Source of the DNA: Bacteroides sp.
Lineage (GTDB): Bacteria; Bacteroidota; Bacteroidia; Bacteroidales; Muribaculaceae
Assembly (NCBI GenBank): GCA_014801815.1
Contig: JAAVDM010000034.1
Location: 1-64,000, forward strand
Reading direction: 5' to 3'
Length of the DNA stretch: 64,000 nucleotides
Shown here: piece after piece, positions 44,015 to 53,827 of the stretch
Position numbering within the stretch: position 1 is the stretch's first letter
How the letters are laid out: every line of letters starts with the position of its first letter
Notes under the pieces: generated by a model
Databases searched by the model: none
What the model was told of the DNA's origin: nothing
Seen by the model: the letters and a program-made list of their open reading frames with translations, nothing else
Made by a program: the position numbers and the translations under genes

Positions 44015-45046
44015 TTATTTGTTCTTTTCAGCCAGATGCTTCTGCCAGGCCCAAGCGTTACGCATGGTGTCATCAATAGGTACCTGAGCGGTCCAGCCGA
44101 GAACGGTATTAGCTTTCGTAGGTTCGGCCCATATTTTTTCTATGTCACCGGCACGACGCGACCCGATGCGGTGAGGCACCTTGACGCCGGTAGAGCGCTC
44201 AAACGATTCGATAAGCTCAAGTACTGACAGGCCACGACCTGTGCCAAGATTGAAAATCTCGATGCTGTCTTTATCCTCACAGTCGAGCATACGGCTCATA
44301 GCTATGACGTGGGCTTTGGCAAGGTCGACAACATCAATGAAGTCGCGTATGCAGGAGCCGTCGGGAGTGTTGTAGTCATCTCCGAATACGGTCAGTTCCT
44401 TGCGTATGCCGGCAGCCGTCTGAGTGAGATAGGGAATTAGATTCTGGGGTACACCGAGAGGTAACTCACCGATAAGTGCGCTGGGGTGTGCGCCTACGGG
44501 ATTGAAATAGCGCAATATGATGCTTTTAATAGGAGCACCGGAGGCTATGTAGTCGGTGATAATCTCTTCCGAAATCTGCTTTGTATTGCCATAAGGAGAG
44601 GTGGCCGGTTTGATGGGTGCTGTCTCGTCGATGGGATTGACGTCAGGCTCGCCATAGACGGTACATGAAGAGGAGAATACTATACCTTTGACACCGAACT
44701 CCGGCATGAGTTCGAGCAGATTGATAAGCGTGTTGAGATTGTTGCGGTAATAGAGCAGAGGTTTCTGTACCGATTCGCCTACGGCTTTTGACGCAGCGAA
44801 ATTGATGATGCCCTTAATGCCCGGATTGTCTTCGAACAGCTTGCGTAGAGTGTTGATGTCGGTACAGTCACCTTTGACGAATACGGGACGTATGCCGGTT
44901 ATCTGTTCGATACCGTCAAGCACTTCAATGTTTGAGTTTGAGAGATTGTCAATAATGACTACCTCATACCCGGCTTGCTGAAGTTCGACCACAGTGTGGC
45001 TTCCGATATAACCGGTACCGCCGGTTACAAGAATTTTCTGTTTCAT
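44015..45046 (-). CDS. galE: UDP-glucose 4-epimerase
   Basis: The 343-residue enzyme has the Rossmann start VTGGTGYIGSHT, NFAASKAVGESV, FSSSCTVYGEP and YGNTK (catalytic Tyr-x3-Lys), and RYFNPVGAHPS, YLTQTA and RDFIDVVDLA in the substrate domain. It interconverts UDP-glucose and UDP-galactose for galactose use and polysaccharide synthesis. It follows the nucleotidyltransferase by 17 bp, so one operon supplies sugar nucleotides. Confidence 0.95.
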   Translation of the reverse strand: MKQKILVTGGTGYIGSHTVVELQQAGYEVVIIDNLSNSNIEVLDGIEQITGIRPVFVKGDCTDINTLRKLFEDNPGIKGIINFAASKAVGESVQKPLLYYRNNLNTLINLLELMPEFGVKGIVFSSSCTVYGEPDVNPIDETAPIKPATSPYGNTKQISEEIITDYIASGAPIKSIILRYFNPVGAHPSALIGELPLGVPQNLIPYLTQTAAGIRKELTVFGDDYNTPDGSCIRDFIDVVDLAKAHVIAMSRMLDCEDKDSIEIFNLGTGRGLSVLELIESFERSTGVKVPHRIGSRRAGDIEKIWAEPTKANTVLGWTAQVPIDDTMRNAWAWQKHLAEKNK

Positions 45047-45063
45047 ATCATTTAGAGAGCTAT

Positions 45064-45969
45064 TTATGAAAACAGCTTAACGGGATAAACGCCGTCGTCA
45101 ACAAGCTGTTTGAACTGCGCTACCGTAGCGGGGCGGTCGGCGGCATAAGTCACACCAAACCATTTGGAGGGCGTTTCCTTAACTTTGAGCACGGCCTCGC
45201 CTGAGGTTATAAGATTGTTGACTACGGTGGGGATATAGAATTCCGCTTTGAGTTCGGAAGCATTATCTTTGAGGAATTTGATAAATTCACGTTCCGAATA
45301 GTCGAAATAATCGGGAGTAAATCCCCACATATTCATCGACACGTTGGCACCTTCGGGGAAATCAGCTTCTGTACCGTCGGCAAGTACCTGTATCAGACGG
45401 CCGTCTTTACGCTGTATACCGTGACACTCGGTGACACCGGTGAGGTCGCCTTCGGGTGAAACTTCGCAGAGACCTCGGCTGACGCCACCGTTTTCGCTCA
45501 ATGTGTTTTCGATGCGGAAGCCTACCATGCAATATTCACCTTTCTTGCCTTCGACCGAACGGAGGAAATCGGCGAGAATCTGAAAACTTTCGGGACCGTA
45601 GTAGTCATCGGCATTTATTACGCCGAAAGGCTCTTTAATGACGTCCTTACCCATAAGAACGGCATGGTTGGTACCCCATGGCTTTGTGCGTTCCGGATTG
45701 CGGGTAAAGCCTTCGGGAATATTGTCGATGTCCTGAAATACTACTTCGACAGGTATGTGGCCTTCGTATTTGGAGATGACTTTGTCACGGAATTCCTGTT
45801 CGAAGTCATGACGGATAACGAATACTATCTTGCCGAAACCGGCACGCAAGGCATCATAAACGGAGTAATCCATGATGGTTTCGCCCGAAGGACCGAGTCC
45901 GTCAAGCTGCTTGAGACCACCATAACGGCTGCCCATACCGGCAGCAAGGATAAACAAAGTGGGTTTCAT
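45064..45969 (-). CDS. Sugar-phosphate nucleotidyltransferase (GalU/NTP-transferase type)
   Basis: 301 residues. The pyrophosphorylase signature is present (LFILAAGMGSRYGGLKQLDGLGPSG), with WGTNHAVLMGK and INADDYYGPESFQIL (metal site), and later VSMNMWGFTPD. The family joins sugar-1-phosphate and an NTP to NDP-sugar. Which sugar is used cannot be told; the galE neighbour suggests UDP-sugars. Confidence 0.85.
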   Translation of the reverse strand: MKPTLFILAAGMGSRYGGLKQLDGLGPSGETIMDYSVYDALRAGFGKIVFVIRHDFEQEFRDKVISKYEGHIPVEVVFQDIDNIPEGFTRNPERTKPWGTNHAVLMGKDVIKEPFGVINADDYYGPESFQILADFLRSVEGKKGEYCMVGFRIENTLSENGGVSRGLCEVSPEGDLTGVTECHGIQRKDGRLIQVLADGTEADFPEGANVSMNMWGFTPDYFDYSEREFIKFLKDNASELKAEFYIPTVVNNLITSGEAVLKVKETPSKWFGVTYAADRPATVAQFKQLVDDGVYPVKLFS

Positions 45970-46014
45970 AAAATATTATTGTGATTTTGGGAATTTAATT
46001 ATGTGTATGTGATT

Positions 46015-46063
46015 TATAAGATTTATATGACTTATAAAATTTATAAGTCATATAAATCTTATA
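46015..46063. terminator. 49-bp perfect palindrome after holB
   Basis: Arms of 24 bp (left arm begins TATAAGATTTATATGAC) pair perfectly around one central base at 46039, directly after the holB stop codon. AT-only except four G-C pairs. Confidence 0.8.
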
Positions 46064-47206
46064 TCATCCAGCCGGCGGCCGTTTAGTGACGCGGATAAGA
46101 GCGCAAAGATGTAGCGCGAGGTCAAACATGACTATTTTTGCGTTGGCGTTGCGTTCTATGTCGCGGGCAGCCAGACTGAACTGGGTGAGTAGCTGCGGAG
46201 CATTGCCTTCATGGATAAAAGGGGCAAAGCGCACGGAGAACTCTTGTTCGTCGGGAGTCATGAGATTAAGAGCCGGCTGATGGAGGTTGCAGATGAAATT
46301 CTCGCGTACCATTCTCGCACAATAGGTGAGGAAGCTGCGGAGGCGTTCACGACCCATAGCGGCTGCTTTGTCAGTAAGTTGATGCAGCATACCGAGTTTG
46401 CGGGCATAGGCGGAACGCATTATGGCCTTGAAGAGATTGGAAAATTCGGCTATATCATTGTCAGCGTTCGCCGCTGTACGAGCGTTGTGTATACTGCCTT
46501 CGGCTAATAGGGCGGCATTGGCAGCTGTAACGGGATCAATGTTTTCCGCCACAAGAGCTTCAGTGAGTTCGAGTACTGTCAGCGGGCGCAGATTGAAACG
46601 CTGAGTACGTGAGAATATAGTAGGCAACACACTGCCGCTGTCGTTGCAGACCAATATGAAAAGAGTGTCACCGAAAGGCTCTTCTATGAGTTTCAGCAGC
46701 TTGTTTGCGGTCTCGGGCCGCATACGTTCGGGAAGCCAGATGAGGAATATTTTGTAATCCTCGCGGAATGCAGACAGGGCGGCTGTAGAATTGAGGTCAT
46801 CGGCTTCGTCTACATATATTGCCGGCTGGGAATTGCCTGCATCAAGTAGAGTGAGCCACTCTGCCGGCTCCATATAACTGTCTGCGGCGAGCATTTTACG
46901 CCATTCGTCGATATAGTCGGCTGATACGGAACGTTTGGGATTGGCCTGCCTCAGTACGGGATAGATATAGTGCATGTCAGGGTTGTTGAGCGCCTGATGC
47001 TGTATGCACGACGGACAACGGCCACAACTATCGCCATCATGGCGGGCCGAACAGTGTATATACTGGGCGAAAGCTCTTGCGAGACGAGTCTTGCCTATAC
47101 CGGCCGGCCCTGAAAGCATGATAGCATGAGGTATACAGCCCGTGTCGGCCATGCGGCGGAGGGCTTCTTTGATTTCATGGTGGCCGATGACTTCGGAGAA
47201 TCTCAT
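46064..47206 (-). CDS. holB: DNA polymerase III delta-prime subunit (HolB-like)
   Basis: 380 residues from the ATG at 47206 (MRFSEVIGHHEIKEALRRM). Walker A in LSGPAGIGKTRLARAF, a zinc module CGRCPSC, VDEADDLN (Walker B-like), KLLKLIEEP and FSRTQRF; together these fit the clamp-loader delta-prime AAA+ subunit. It helps load the beta clamp. An upstream ATG at 47236 is possible. Last 15 residues end VTKRPPAG. Confidence 0.85.
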   Translation of the reverse strand: MRFSEVIGHHEIKEALRRMADTGCIPHAIMLSGPAGIGKTRLARAFAQYIHCSARHDGDSCGRCPSCIQHQALNNPDMHYIYPVLRQANPKRSVSADYIDEWRKMLAADSYMEPAEWLTLLDAGNSQPAIYVDEADDLNSTAALSAFREDYKIFLIWLPERMRPETANKLLKLIEEPFGDTLFILVCNDSGSVLPTIFSRTQRFNLRPLTVLELTEALVAENIDPVTAANAALLAEGSIHNARTAANADNDIAEFSNLFKAIMRSAYARKLGMLHQLTDKAAAMGRERLRSFLTYCARMVRENFICNLHQPALNLMTPDEQEFSVRFAPFIHEGNAPQLLTQFSLAARDIERNANAKIVMFDLALHLCALIRVTKRPPAG

Positions 47207-47293
47207 GGTATGCAACTGCTTTTTGATGTTAAACAAGCGGCTTGCAGGCTATAGGGCTTAGAGCCGGATAATAGTTGGGAAATCTCCCGACTG

Positions 47294-47301
47294 CAAAAAT
47301 A
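47294..47301 (-). promoter_or_regulatory. -7 element of holB
   Basis: TATTTTTG on the minus strand, about 85 bp before the ATG. Confidence 0.5.
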
Positions 47302-47799
47302 ATAAATTCAGGTGAAATAGTCGGTATATGACTGGGGAATTTTTTAATAGAGAGAGCGGAGAACGCTTGGATATTATGGAATTTTGTCTTTGTAAGAGTC
47401 CCGTTTTCGGGCAGCATCATTTTGTGCTGACGGAGAAGAGGATTGAGAGGATTTATTCGGATCTTTTTTTTGAGGTGTTAGTGCTTCGTAGTGACAGAGG
47501 TATACCTGAAAGGTGATGTATGAAAAGGAAATGAACTTAGATGACAGGAAAAGCGTATATATAATATATACCGATGTCAAATTGGTTCGATTTAAGCCAT
47601 TCTTGAGCTTATGATAAATTCTTGATTTTTTGATTAAGCGTGAGTGTGTACTTTATATTGTCGACCGATATACAGACCCCGTTTACCACTTTCTTCCTCT
47701 CCGCACTCATTTAACTGTTCCTCACTCTCCGACTATAGGGCTGATATTTATTCATTCGGCTGTCCGTTAAGCGCGGGCGGTACTTAACTTTTTTATACT
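47302..47799. other. Intergenic gap without recognised gene
   Basis: About 500 bp between divergent holB and the transporter. The short frames here are not supported. I see no clear TAnnTTTG reading toward the transporter, so its promoter is undefined. Confidence 0.5.
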
Positions 47800-49509
47800 A
47801 TGGAGATAATACACTGGTTGGTGCAGACTTTGCGCGACAATCCTGCCATTGCGATCTTTCTTACAATCGGTCTCGGATTCTGGATCGGTAAGTTCAAGTA
47901 CAAATCATTTTCGCTCGGTACCGTGACCTCAGTGTTGCTTGTAGGCGTGCTGGTAGGTCAGCTTGATATACCGGTGCCGGGGCCATTGAAGCAGGTGTTC
48001 TTCTTGTTGTTCCTGTTTGCGATAGGATACAGTGTGGGCCCGCAGTTTTTCGCCTCGCTTAAAGGTTCGGGAATAAAGCAGGTGCTGTTCGCTGTGATAA
48101 TGTGTGTGATATGTCTTGTGACCACATGGGCGGTAGCACTTCTGTTCCATTTCAATGTGGGTGAGAGTGCAGGTCTTTTTGCCGGAGCACAGACCGTATC
48201 GGCTGTTATAGGCGTAGCCGATGATACGATACAGACACTTAATGTGTCGGCAGCCGACAAGGCAAACTGGATTAACCTTGTGCCGGTAGCCTACGCAGTG
48301 ACTTATATCTTCGGTACGATTGGTTCAGCCTGGATTCTCGGCACACTCGGCCCCATGATGTTGGGTGGTATAAAAAAGGTGCGTCAGATGACTGAAGACC
48401 TTGAAAGAAGCATGAATCAGGACCCGAGCGATTCTGACCCCGCGCTTGTCAATGCATGGCGTCCGGTGGTGTACAGAGCCTATAAAGTGGAAGGAGAGTT
48501 TTTTGATTCGCCGCGTACTGTTAAAGAAATAGAAGATTATCTCAGTTCTCAGGGACGCCGTGTGTTTGTGGAGCGTGTGCGTGCCGACGGTAATGTGCTG
48601 CCATCGCTGAGTGCTGATACCAAGATAGTCAGAGGTAATGAAATCGTACTGTCGGGACGTCGTGAATTTGTCATAAAAGATGAATCATGGGTAGGTCACG
48701 AGATTTCTGACCCCGCATTGTTAGACTTCCCCGTAGAGCAGATACCGGTTATGGTAGCTTCAAAACGGGTTGTAGGTATGACGGTAGCTGAGTTCCGGCA
48801 GGCTGATTTTGCACGTGGTGTTGTTATTGCGGCTATAAAGCGCGGTGGAGTTATTGTACCGGTATTGGCGCAGACACGTCTTGAACGCGGCGATGTGCTG
48901 ACGGTGACGGGACATGTAAGTGATGTCAACGCTGCTGCTTCAGTGATAGGCTATGCCGATAAGCCCACTACAGCTTCGGATATGGTATTTGTGGGTCTCG
49001 GTATTGTGATAGGTGCTTTGATAGGTGCCATAACTCTACACATTGGTGGTATTCCGGTGAGTCTTTCCACCAGTGGCGGCGCACTTATAGCAGGTCTGGT
49101 ATTAGGCTGGTTACGCTCCAAGCATCCTACATTCGGACGCATACCCGATTCGGCAGTGTGGATTTTCAATAATGTCGGTCTGAATATGTTTATCGCCGTA
49201 GTAGGTATTTCATCCGGTCCGACTTTCATATCGGGACTTCAGCAGGTAGGATGGCAGCTGCTTGTAGCCGGTGCTATCGCTACGACAGTACCTCTGCTGA
49301 TAGGAATACTTCTCGGTCATAAGGTGTTTAAATTTCATCCGGCAGTCAATTTGGGTTGTGTGGCAGGCAGTAGGGTTACTACTGCGGCGCTGGGAGCCAT
49401 ACAGGACAGTCTGCAGTCGACAGTGCCGGCTATGGGATATACAATTACCTATGCCGTAGGCAATACGCTTCTGATATTATCGGGACTGGTGTTAGTATTC
49501 CTGCTGTAG
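47800..49509 (+). CDS. aspT: AspT/YidE-type aspartate:alanine exchanger
   Basis: The 569-residue membrane protein has about five hydrophobic helices, two cytoplasmic TrkA-C/RCK-C domains (about 220-380, with KVEGEFFDSPRTVKEIEDYL and ILSGRREFVIKDE-like repeats) and another five helices. The AspT-repeat motifs are GxxxGPQFF (AIGYSVGPQFF) and GVAGSRVTTAALG late in the protein. AspT swaps aspartate in against alanine out. The aspartate 4-decarboxylase gene follows after 116 bp, which strongly supports the function. Confidence 0.88.
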   Translation: MEIIHWLVQTLRDNPAIAIFLTIGLGFWIGKFKYKSFSLGTVTSVLLVGVLVGQLDIPVPGPLKQVFFLLFLFAIGYSVGPQFFASLKGSGIKQVLFAVIMCVICLVTTWAVALLFHFNVGESAGLFAGAQTVSAVIGVADDTIQTLNVSAADKANWINLVPVAYAVTYIFGTIGSAWILGTLGPMMLGGIKKVRQMTEDLERSMNQDPSDSDPALVNAWRPVVYRAYKVEGEFFDSPRTVKEIEDYLSSQGRRVFVERVRADGNVLPSLSADTKIVRGNEIVLSGRREFVIKDESWVGHEISDPALLDFPVEQIPVMVASKRVVGMTVAEFRQADFARGVVIAAIKRGGVIVPVLAQTRLERGDVLTVTGHVSDVNAAASVIGYADKPTTASDMVFVGLGIVIGALIGAITLHIGGIPVSLSTSGGALIAGLVLGWLRSKHPTFGRIPDSAVWIFNNVGLNMFIAVVGISSGPTFISGLQQVGWQLLVAGAIATTVPLLIGILLGHKVFKFHPAVNLGCVAGSRVTTAALGAIQDSLQSTVPAMGYTITYAVGNTLLILSGLVLVFLL

Positions 49510-49625
49510 AGTCTGTAAAAAGATTGGCTTTAGACTTCGGTCGCTTAGCGCTGACTGAGGCAGGCTGCAGGAAGACAGTATTTTTGGAATAGAAATAGTA
49601 AATTAAAATTATAAATATTATACTC

Positions 49626-51281
49626 ATGACAGACAGCTTGAGAAAAAAGGAACGGGAACTCTCAAAGATGAGCCCGTTTGAGATAAAGAACGAACTTATA
49701 AAGCTCGCTAAGAAGGACGCCCGTAAAGCGACTGACCAATTTCTGAATGCCGGCCGAGGTAATCCGGACTGGGTGGCTACAGCTCCTCGTGAGGCTTTCT
49801 TCCTGTTGGGTCAGTGGGCACTTGCAGAGTGCCGTCTGAGCTATAAAGATGAACCGGGCATCGCAGGGATTCCGGCTTCGGAAGGTGCAATGAGTCGTCT
49901 GAAACGCTTCCTGCTCACTAATTCCGCCTTACCCGGTGCTCTGTTGCTTGACGAGGCTATAAAATACTGTACCGATACGCTTGGAATTGACGAAGACTCA
50001 CTTGCCTATGAATGGTCGGAGGGTATAATCGGTGATGAATATCCCACGCCGGTACGTATACTTGAATATACGCAGGAGATAATACGCGCATATATGGCTA
50101 AGGAAATGGGTAACAATGCTCCCGGTTTGGGACGTAAGTATGACCTTTTCGCTACCGAAGGCGGTACGGCTGCCATGTGCTATATCTTTGACTCGCTTCA
50201 GGCCAACCATCTGGTAAATCACGGCGACCGTATAGCTTTGATGACACCTATCTTCACGCCTTATCTTGAGATACCCGAACTGAACCGTTATGAGTTTGAT
50301 GTTGTCAATATCGCAGCCTCGAAGATGGATAAAGATGGTCTGCACATATGGCAGTATCCCGATTCGGAACTTGACAAACTGCGCGACCCCTCAATAAAGC
50401 TGCTCTGTCTGGTCAATCCTTCCAACCCGCCAAGTTACAAGATGTCGGAGCACTGTATGAAGCGTCTGGTAGAGATTGTCAAGAATGACAATCCCAATCT
50501 GATGATTGTCACAGATGATGTCTATGGTACGTTTGCTACGGATTTCCGCTCACTGATGTACGAACTGCCGGAGAATACACTCTGTGTATATTCATTCTCC
50601 AAATACTTCGGTGCAACCGGTTGGCGTCTTGCCGTAATAGGACTTGCCAAAGACAATATTTATGACAAGATGATAGCTGGACTGCCCGAGATACAGCGCC
50701 GTGACCTTCATAACCGTTACCGCTCTCTGACTCCGGAACCGGATAAAATACCGTTCATAGACCGTATGGTAGCCGACTCGCGTGATGTGGCGCTCAACCA
50801 TACAGCCGGTCTGTCAACACCGCAGCAGATACAGATGTGTATGTTCGCACTGATGTGTCTTGTCGACACTGAAGACGCATACAAGAAGAAAATGCAGTCG
50901 ATGATTCATGCCCGTCTTGATGCTCTTTGGAAATCGGCAGGCTTCACCCTTGTGCCCGACAGCGACCGCGTAGGCTATTACAGTGAAATAGACATTATGG
51001 TATGGGGACGCAAGTTCTACGGTGAGGAGTTCTGCGAATGGTTGGCTGCCAATCACGAACCGCTTGACTTCGTATTGCGACTTGCACGGGAGACATCGGT
51101 AGTGCTGCTTAACGGCAGTGGTTTCGCCGGTCCCGACTGGAGTGTACGTGCTTCGCTTGCCAACCTCACTGAGGAAGATTACGTAAAGATAGGCGAGGCC
51201 GTCAATCAGATATTGTCGTCTTATCATGATATGTATCTTGAGTCGAAAGGCGAAGCCTCCAAGGAAGAGTCCAAAGCCTGA
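49626..51281 (+). CDS. aspD: Bifunctional aspartate aminotransferase/aspartate 4-decarboxylase
   Basis: The 551-residue PLP enzyme fits AspD in length. It has NALINP-type NPDW near the start, SGGTAAMCY-like TEGGTAAMC, LVNPSNPPS, TDDVYGTF and the PLP lysine in YSFSKYFGATGWRL. It turns aspartate into alanine and CO2, consuming a proton in the cytoplasm. Together with AspT (aspartate in, alanine out) this builds proton motive force. The 3' end is followed by a large palindrome. Confidence 0.92.
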   Translation: MTDSLRKKERELSKMSPFEIKNELIKLAKKDARKATDQFLNAGRGNPDWVATAPREAFFLLGQWALAECRLSYKDEPGIAGIPASEGAMSRLKRFLLTNSALPGALLLDEAIKYCTDTLGIDEDSLAYEWSEGIIGDEYPTPVRILEYTQEIIRAYMAKEMGNNAPGLGRKYDLFATEGGTAAMCYIFDSLQANHLVNHGDRIALMTPIFTPYLEIPELNRYEFDVVNIAASKMDKDGLHIWQYPDSELDKLRDPSIKLLCLVNPSNPPSYKMSEHCMKRLVEIVKNDNPNLMIVTDDVYGTFATDFRSLMYELPENTLCVYSFSKYFGATGWRLAVIGLAKDNIYDKMIAGLPEIQRRDLHNRYRSLTPEPDKIPFIDRMVADSRDVALNHTAGLSTPQQIQMCMFALMCLVDTEDAYKKKMQSMIHARLDALWKSAGFTLVPDSDRVGYYSEIDIMVWGRKFYGEEFCEWLAANHEPLDFVLRLARETSVVLLNGSGFAGPDWSVRASLANLTEEDYVKIGEAVNQILSSYHDMYLESKGEASKEESKA

Positions 51282-51299
51282 GATATATTGAAATATTGA

Positions 51300-51357
51300 A
51301 GCACTGAATGAGTCCGGCCTACGGTAAATTTACCGTAGGCCGGACTCATTCAGTGCT
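51300..51357. terminator. 58-bp perfect palindrome after aspD
   Basis: 29-bp arms with no loop (centre AAA/TTT at 51328/51329), beginning AGCACTGAATGAGTCCGGCC. Same style as the ffh palindrome. Confidence 0.85.
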
Positions 51358-51364
51358 GTAGCCT

Positions 51365-51562
51365 ATGGATGCCATCACACCGGAACTTGTTCTTGGATTC
51401 ACGAATTACCTGCGTAGGAAATGCTCCGGAGAGGATCCGAAAAAGAACTACCATTGGTTCAAGAAAGTGATAGTAGACGCTGTGGAGGAAGACATCATAA
51501 AGAAGAATCCGTGCAAGGGATACCCGATGTCCATTTTTACGGAGAGTTACAGATATGGGTAG
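51365..51562 (+). pseudogene. Fragment of a tyrosine recombinase core-binding domain
   Basis: 65 residues, ITPELVLGFTNYLRRKCSGEDPKKNYHWFKKVIVDAVEEDIIKKNPCKGYP, match the SAM-like core-binding domain of Bacteroides integrases. Neither the arm domain nor the catalytic domain is present, and a stop (TAG at 51359-51361) lies just before the first ATG. This is a remnant of an integrated element at the aspD 3' end, beginning 8 bp after the palindrome. Confidence 0.75.
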
Positions 51563-51593
51563 AATTTTGTATATTTACCAGATAAAAACAAAA

Positions 51594-51624
51594 CCCGATA
51601 GCTTGATATACAAGGGCTACCGGG
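51594..51624. terminator. Hairpin after the integrase fragment
   Basis: CCCGATAGC (51594-51602) can pair with GGCTACCGGG (51615-51624), one mismatch, extended by TTG/CAA around an ATATA loop. Confidence 0.4.
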
Positions 51625-51696
51625 ATTCAACACTGCAAAGATATTGCTTTTTCTCTTAATAATAAAATTTTACACTGAAAAGATTGTTAATTCCAA

Positions 51697-52387
51697 ATGA
51701 AATACGCTGACTTCGAGAAAATAATGTCCCCACAACGCATGGAGCGTTATGTTACGGCATGTGGAGGCGACACCCGCAAGGCGATGACGCTCTACCGCTA
51801 CAATCTCCAGATTTCGCAGAAGATGTTTACCATAGTCAGCTGCCTCGAGGTCGCATTGAGGAACGCAATTGACCGTAAACCTGGACGATGAATGGTTGCG
51901 GGATTCAATAATACCCGATGGAGTATTCACAGAACCGATATTGTGGAAGACACGGGACATCATAACCTTCGCACACCGTAAGTTACAGCAGTCACAGTCC
52001 TATACCCACGACAAGCTGCTGGCTGAAATGGAATTCGGTATCTGGAAATATATGTTCTCGCCCGTGCAATACCGTGTAACAGGACGCAATCTCCTTTCCA
52101 TTTTTCCCAATAAACCGCGCTCATCAAGAGAGATACAGTATAATCAGACCTATATCTTCAATGAGCTGGATAAGGTCAATTCGCTATGTAACCGCATAGC
52201 TCATCACGAGACGATCTGTTTTGTCTCCCATACATCTACAATAGACATAGCGTATGTAATCAACATCTACACGAAGATCAAGACCCTTTTCTCTTGGATG
52301 GATATTGACAGTAATTCATTGCTATATGGTTTAGATCACATCAACAGAGTCTGTGCTCAGATAAATCAATTGAAAAACGGATTATGA
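51697..52387 (+). pseudogene. Abi-family (abortive infection-like, HEPN) gene split by a frameshift
   Basis: The first frame (51697-51891) reads MKYADFEKIMSPQRMERYVTACGG... YRYNLQISQKMFTIVSCLEVALRNAID, the N-terminal half of Abi_2-type proteins. The second (51869-52387) continues with NLDDEWLRDSIIPDG... LLAEMEFGIWKYMF... LFPNK and CNRIAHHE, the R-x-x-x-H-type HEPN signature. The join needs a +1 shift near 51880. A one-base indel, or a sequencing error, is the simplest cause. Intact members act as toxin or anti-phage RNases. Confidence 0.7.
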
Positions 52388-52658
52388 TGATCTCTCCATC
52401 GGACATTAGACAGAATACTCCGGAATACAACGGACATATTACCTTTTTTTGTTGAAAGTGGCAGTAGTCCTGACCTAACGTGCCAACGCGAAACATTGGC
52501 TGTAACCGCCGGTGACGGTTGTTGCATCTATACCGCATCCTGCAAGAGAGCATACAATAGTGATTAAAAATTAAAATAATACCGAGACCTCGCCGGAGGA
52601 GCGCAAAAGAATGCAACGGCAAGGTCCCACTTTTCATTGCCTATCCGGAAAGGTGATA

Positions 52659-53117
52659 TTATTGATTCGTAGATTTGAAGTCCTCTATATTGACATTAGG
52701 GAAAAGTTTGGCTACTTGAGTGTCGTCCAGCTCTACGGAACACGCTCCATTGTCTAATCGCATTTTCACAACCGGCGTGGATACTATCTGACCATTAATC
52801 GTTATGGCAATTCTTTTATTAAGATTGCTTTCAGTTATTTCTGCGTACTTTGCAGTATCAGAAATATTGAACGGTATTGTTACTCCATCATCATCGGGAT
52901 AATAAAGTAACTCTGAGATGTGTAGTGTTTCCTCCAGAAGACAGGGTGAAATAGTATCTATCACACCTCCGTTTTCAGAAGTCGAGTAAATTGCGACTAT
53001 GAAGTCCTGATCAATACTAATTTTTGTTGGACTTCCTGCTTTGGCATTGCAAGCAATGCTAATAAGACTGACAAGACTTACAAGCAAAATAGAAAAAGCT
53101 GAATTTCTTGTTTTCAT
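52659..53117 (-). CDS. Lipoprotein with SecDF P1 head-like domain
   Basis: The 152-residue product has a lipoprotein signal (LISIACNAK). The C-terminal half (ESNLNKRIAITINGQIVSTPVVKMRLDNGACSVEL) resembles the P1 head subdomain of SecDF (the GK-x-AI-x-x-DG-x-x-x-SAPVV pattern). The lipoprotein, CPBP protease, anti-sigma-like and sigma genes run on one strand with small gaps, so the lipoprotein is the last gene of the sigma operon. Function unknown. Confidence 0.7.
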   Translation of the reverse strand: MKTRNSAFSILLVSLVSLISIACNAKAGSPTKISIDQDFIVAIYSTSENGGVIDTISPCLLEETLHISELLYYPDDDGVTIPFNISDTAKYAEITESNLNKRIAITINGQIVSTPVVKMRLDNGACSVELDDTQVAKLFPNVNIEDFKSTNQ

Positions 53118-53128
53118 ATTATGTTATT

Positions 53129-53827
53129 TTATAGTGAAATCAATAAAATGATTGCGGGCAGATTATTAAAAATATGCATTCCTACACCCCACCAGAAGCC
53201 GAGATTAATGCGATAATATGTCATAGCACATCCTCCGAAAAATGGCACTGAAATGACACACAACATATATGGCACAAGATAAAAACTGTAATAGGAAAAA
53301 GCAATTAGATGAATTAATCCAAATGCAATTGTCGAAACCCATATTGTCGATGTATAACAGGTCTTTCTTAACTCATTCCAGTAGGAGTCTGATGTCAAAC
53401 CATATATTAAAAAGAAAACGGCAATTATTGATACAAGATACGGTAAAGCGGAGACAATTGTCAGGGAAGATAAATGCTGCCAAAGTATATAAGCCGGGAT
53501 AGAAACCACTGCAAGAGCTACTTGCCATCTCTTAAACGACAATCCAAGACGAAAGATACATTCTTCAAGAATGGGAGCCACTATAGAAACAGTAAGCAAT
53601 ACATATGTCATCGAGCCAAGACTTCTTACGTTTTCCGGATTGCCGGCAAACCTTGTAAGCGTTTCCGGATTAATACCGAATGTATTATATACTGCTACAC
53701 ATCCCATAACGAGAAGCATAGCGATTATACGGCTAACAAACCAGAATAACAGTCCATATCCAACTATCCATTTCTTAGAATGGATAGCAAAATCCTCAGT
53801 ACGCGTAAGAATGAATTTCATGCTCAT
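53129..53827 (-). CDS. CPBP-family intramembrane metalloprotease
   Basis: 232 residues with about seven hydrophobic helices. The EE-x3-R motif is in PILEECIFRLG; FGLIHL and a distal H-x3-N in MHIFNN supply the metal-binding histidines. The family (CPBP/Abi/CAAX type) cuts peptides in membranes and in bacteria acts in bacteriocin immunity and signalling. The ATG at 53827 overlaps the stop of the preceding gene (TAATG); the longer frame to 53842 overlaps it further. Confidence 0.8.
   Translation of the reverse strand: MSMKFILTRTEDFAIHSKKWIVGYGLLFWFVSRIIAMLLVMGCVAVYNTFGINPETLTRFAGNPENVRSLGSMTYVLLTVSIVAPILEECIFRLGLSFKRWQVALAVVSIPAYILWQHLSSLTIVSALPYLVSIIAVFFLIYGLTSDSYWNELRKTCYTSTIWVSTIAFGLIHLIAFSYYSFYLVPYMLCVISVPFFGGCAMTYYRINLGFWWGVGMHIFNNLPAIILLISL

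Noticed and set aside
47328..47516. 62-codon frame in the holB-aspT gap
   Set aside because: No motif or family; overlaps the holB promoter region.
52341..52637. 98-codon minus-strand frame after the Abi gene
   Set aside because: Antisense to the Abi end with biased composition and no signature; the gap 52388-52658 shows no gene.
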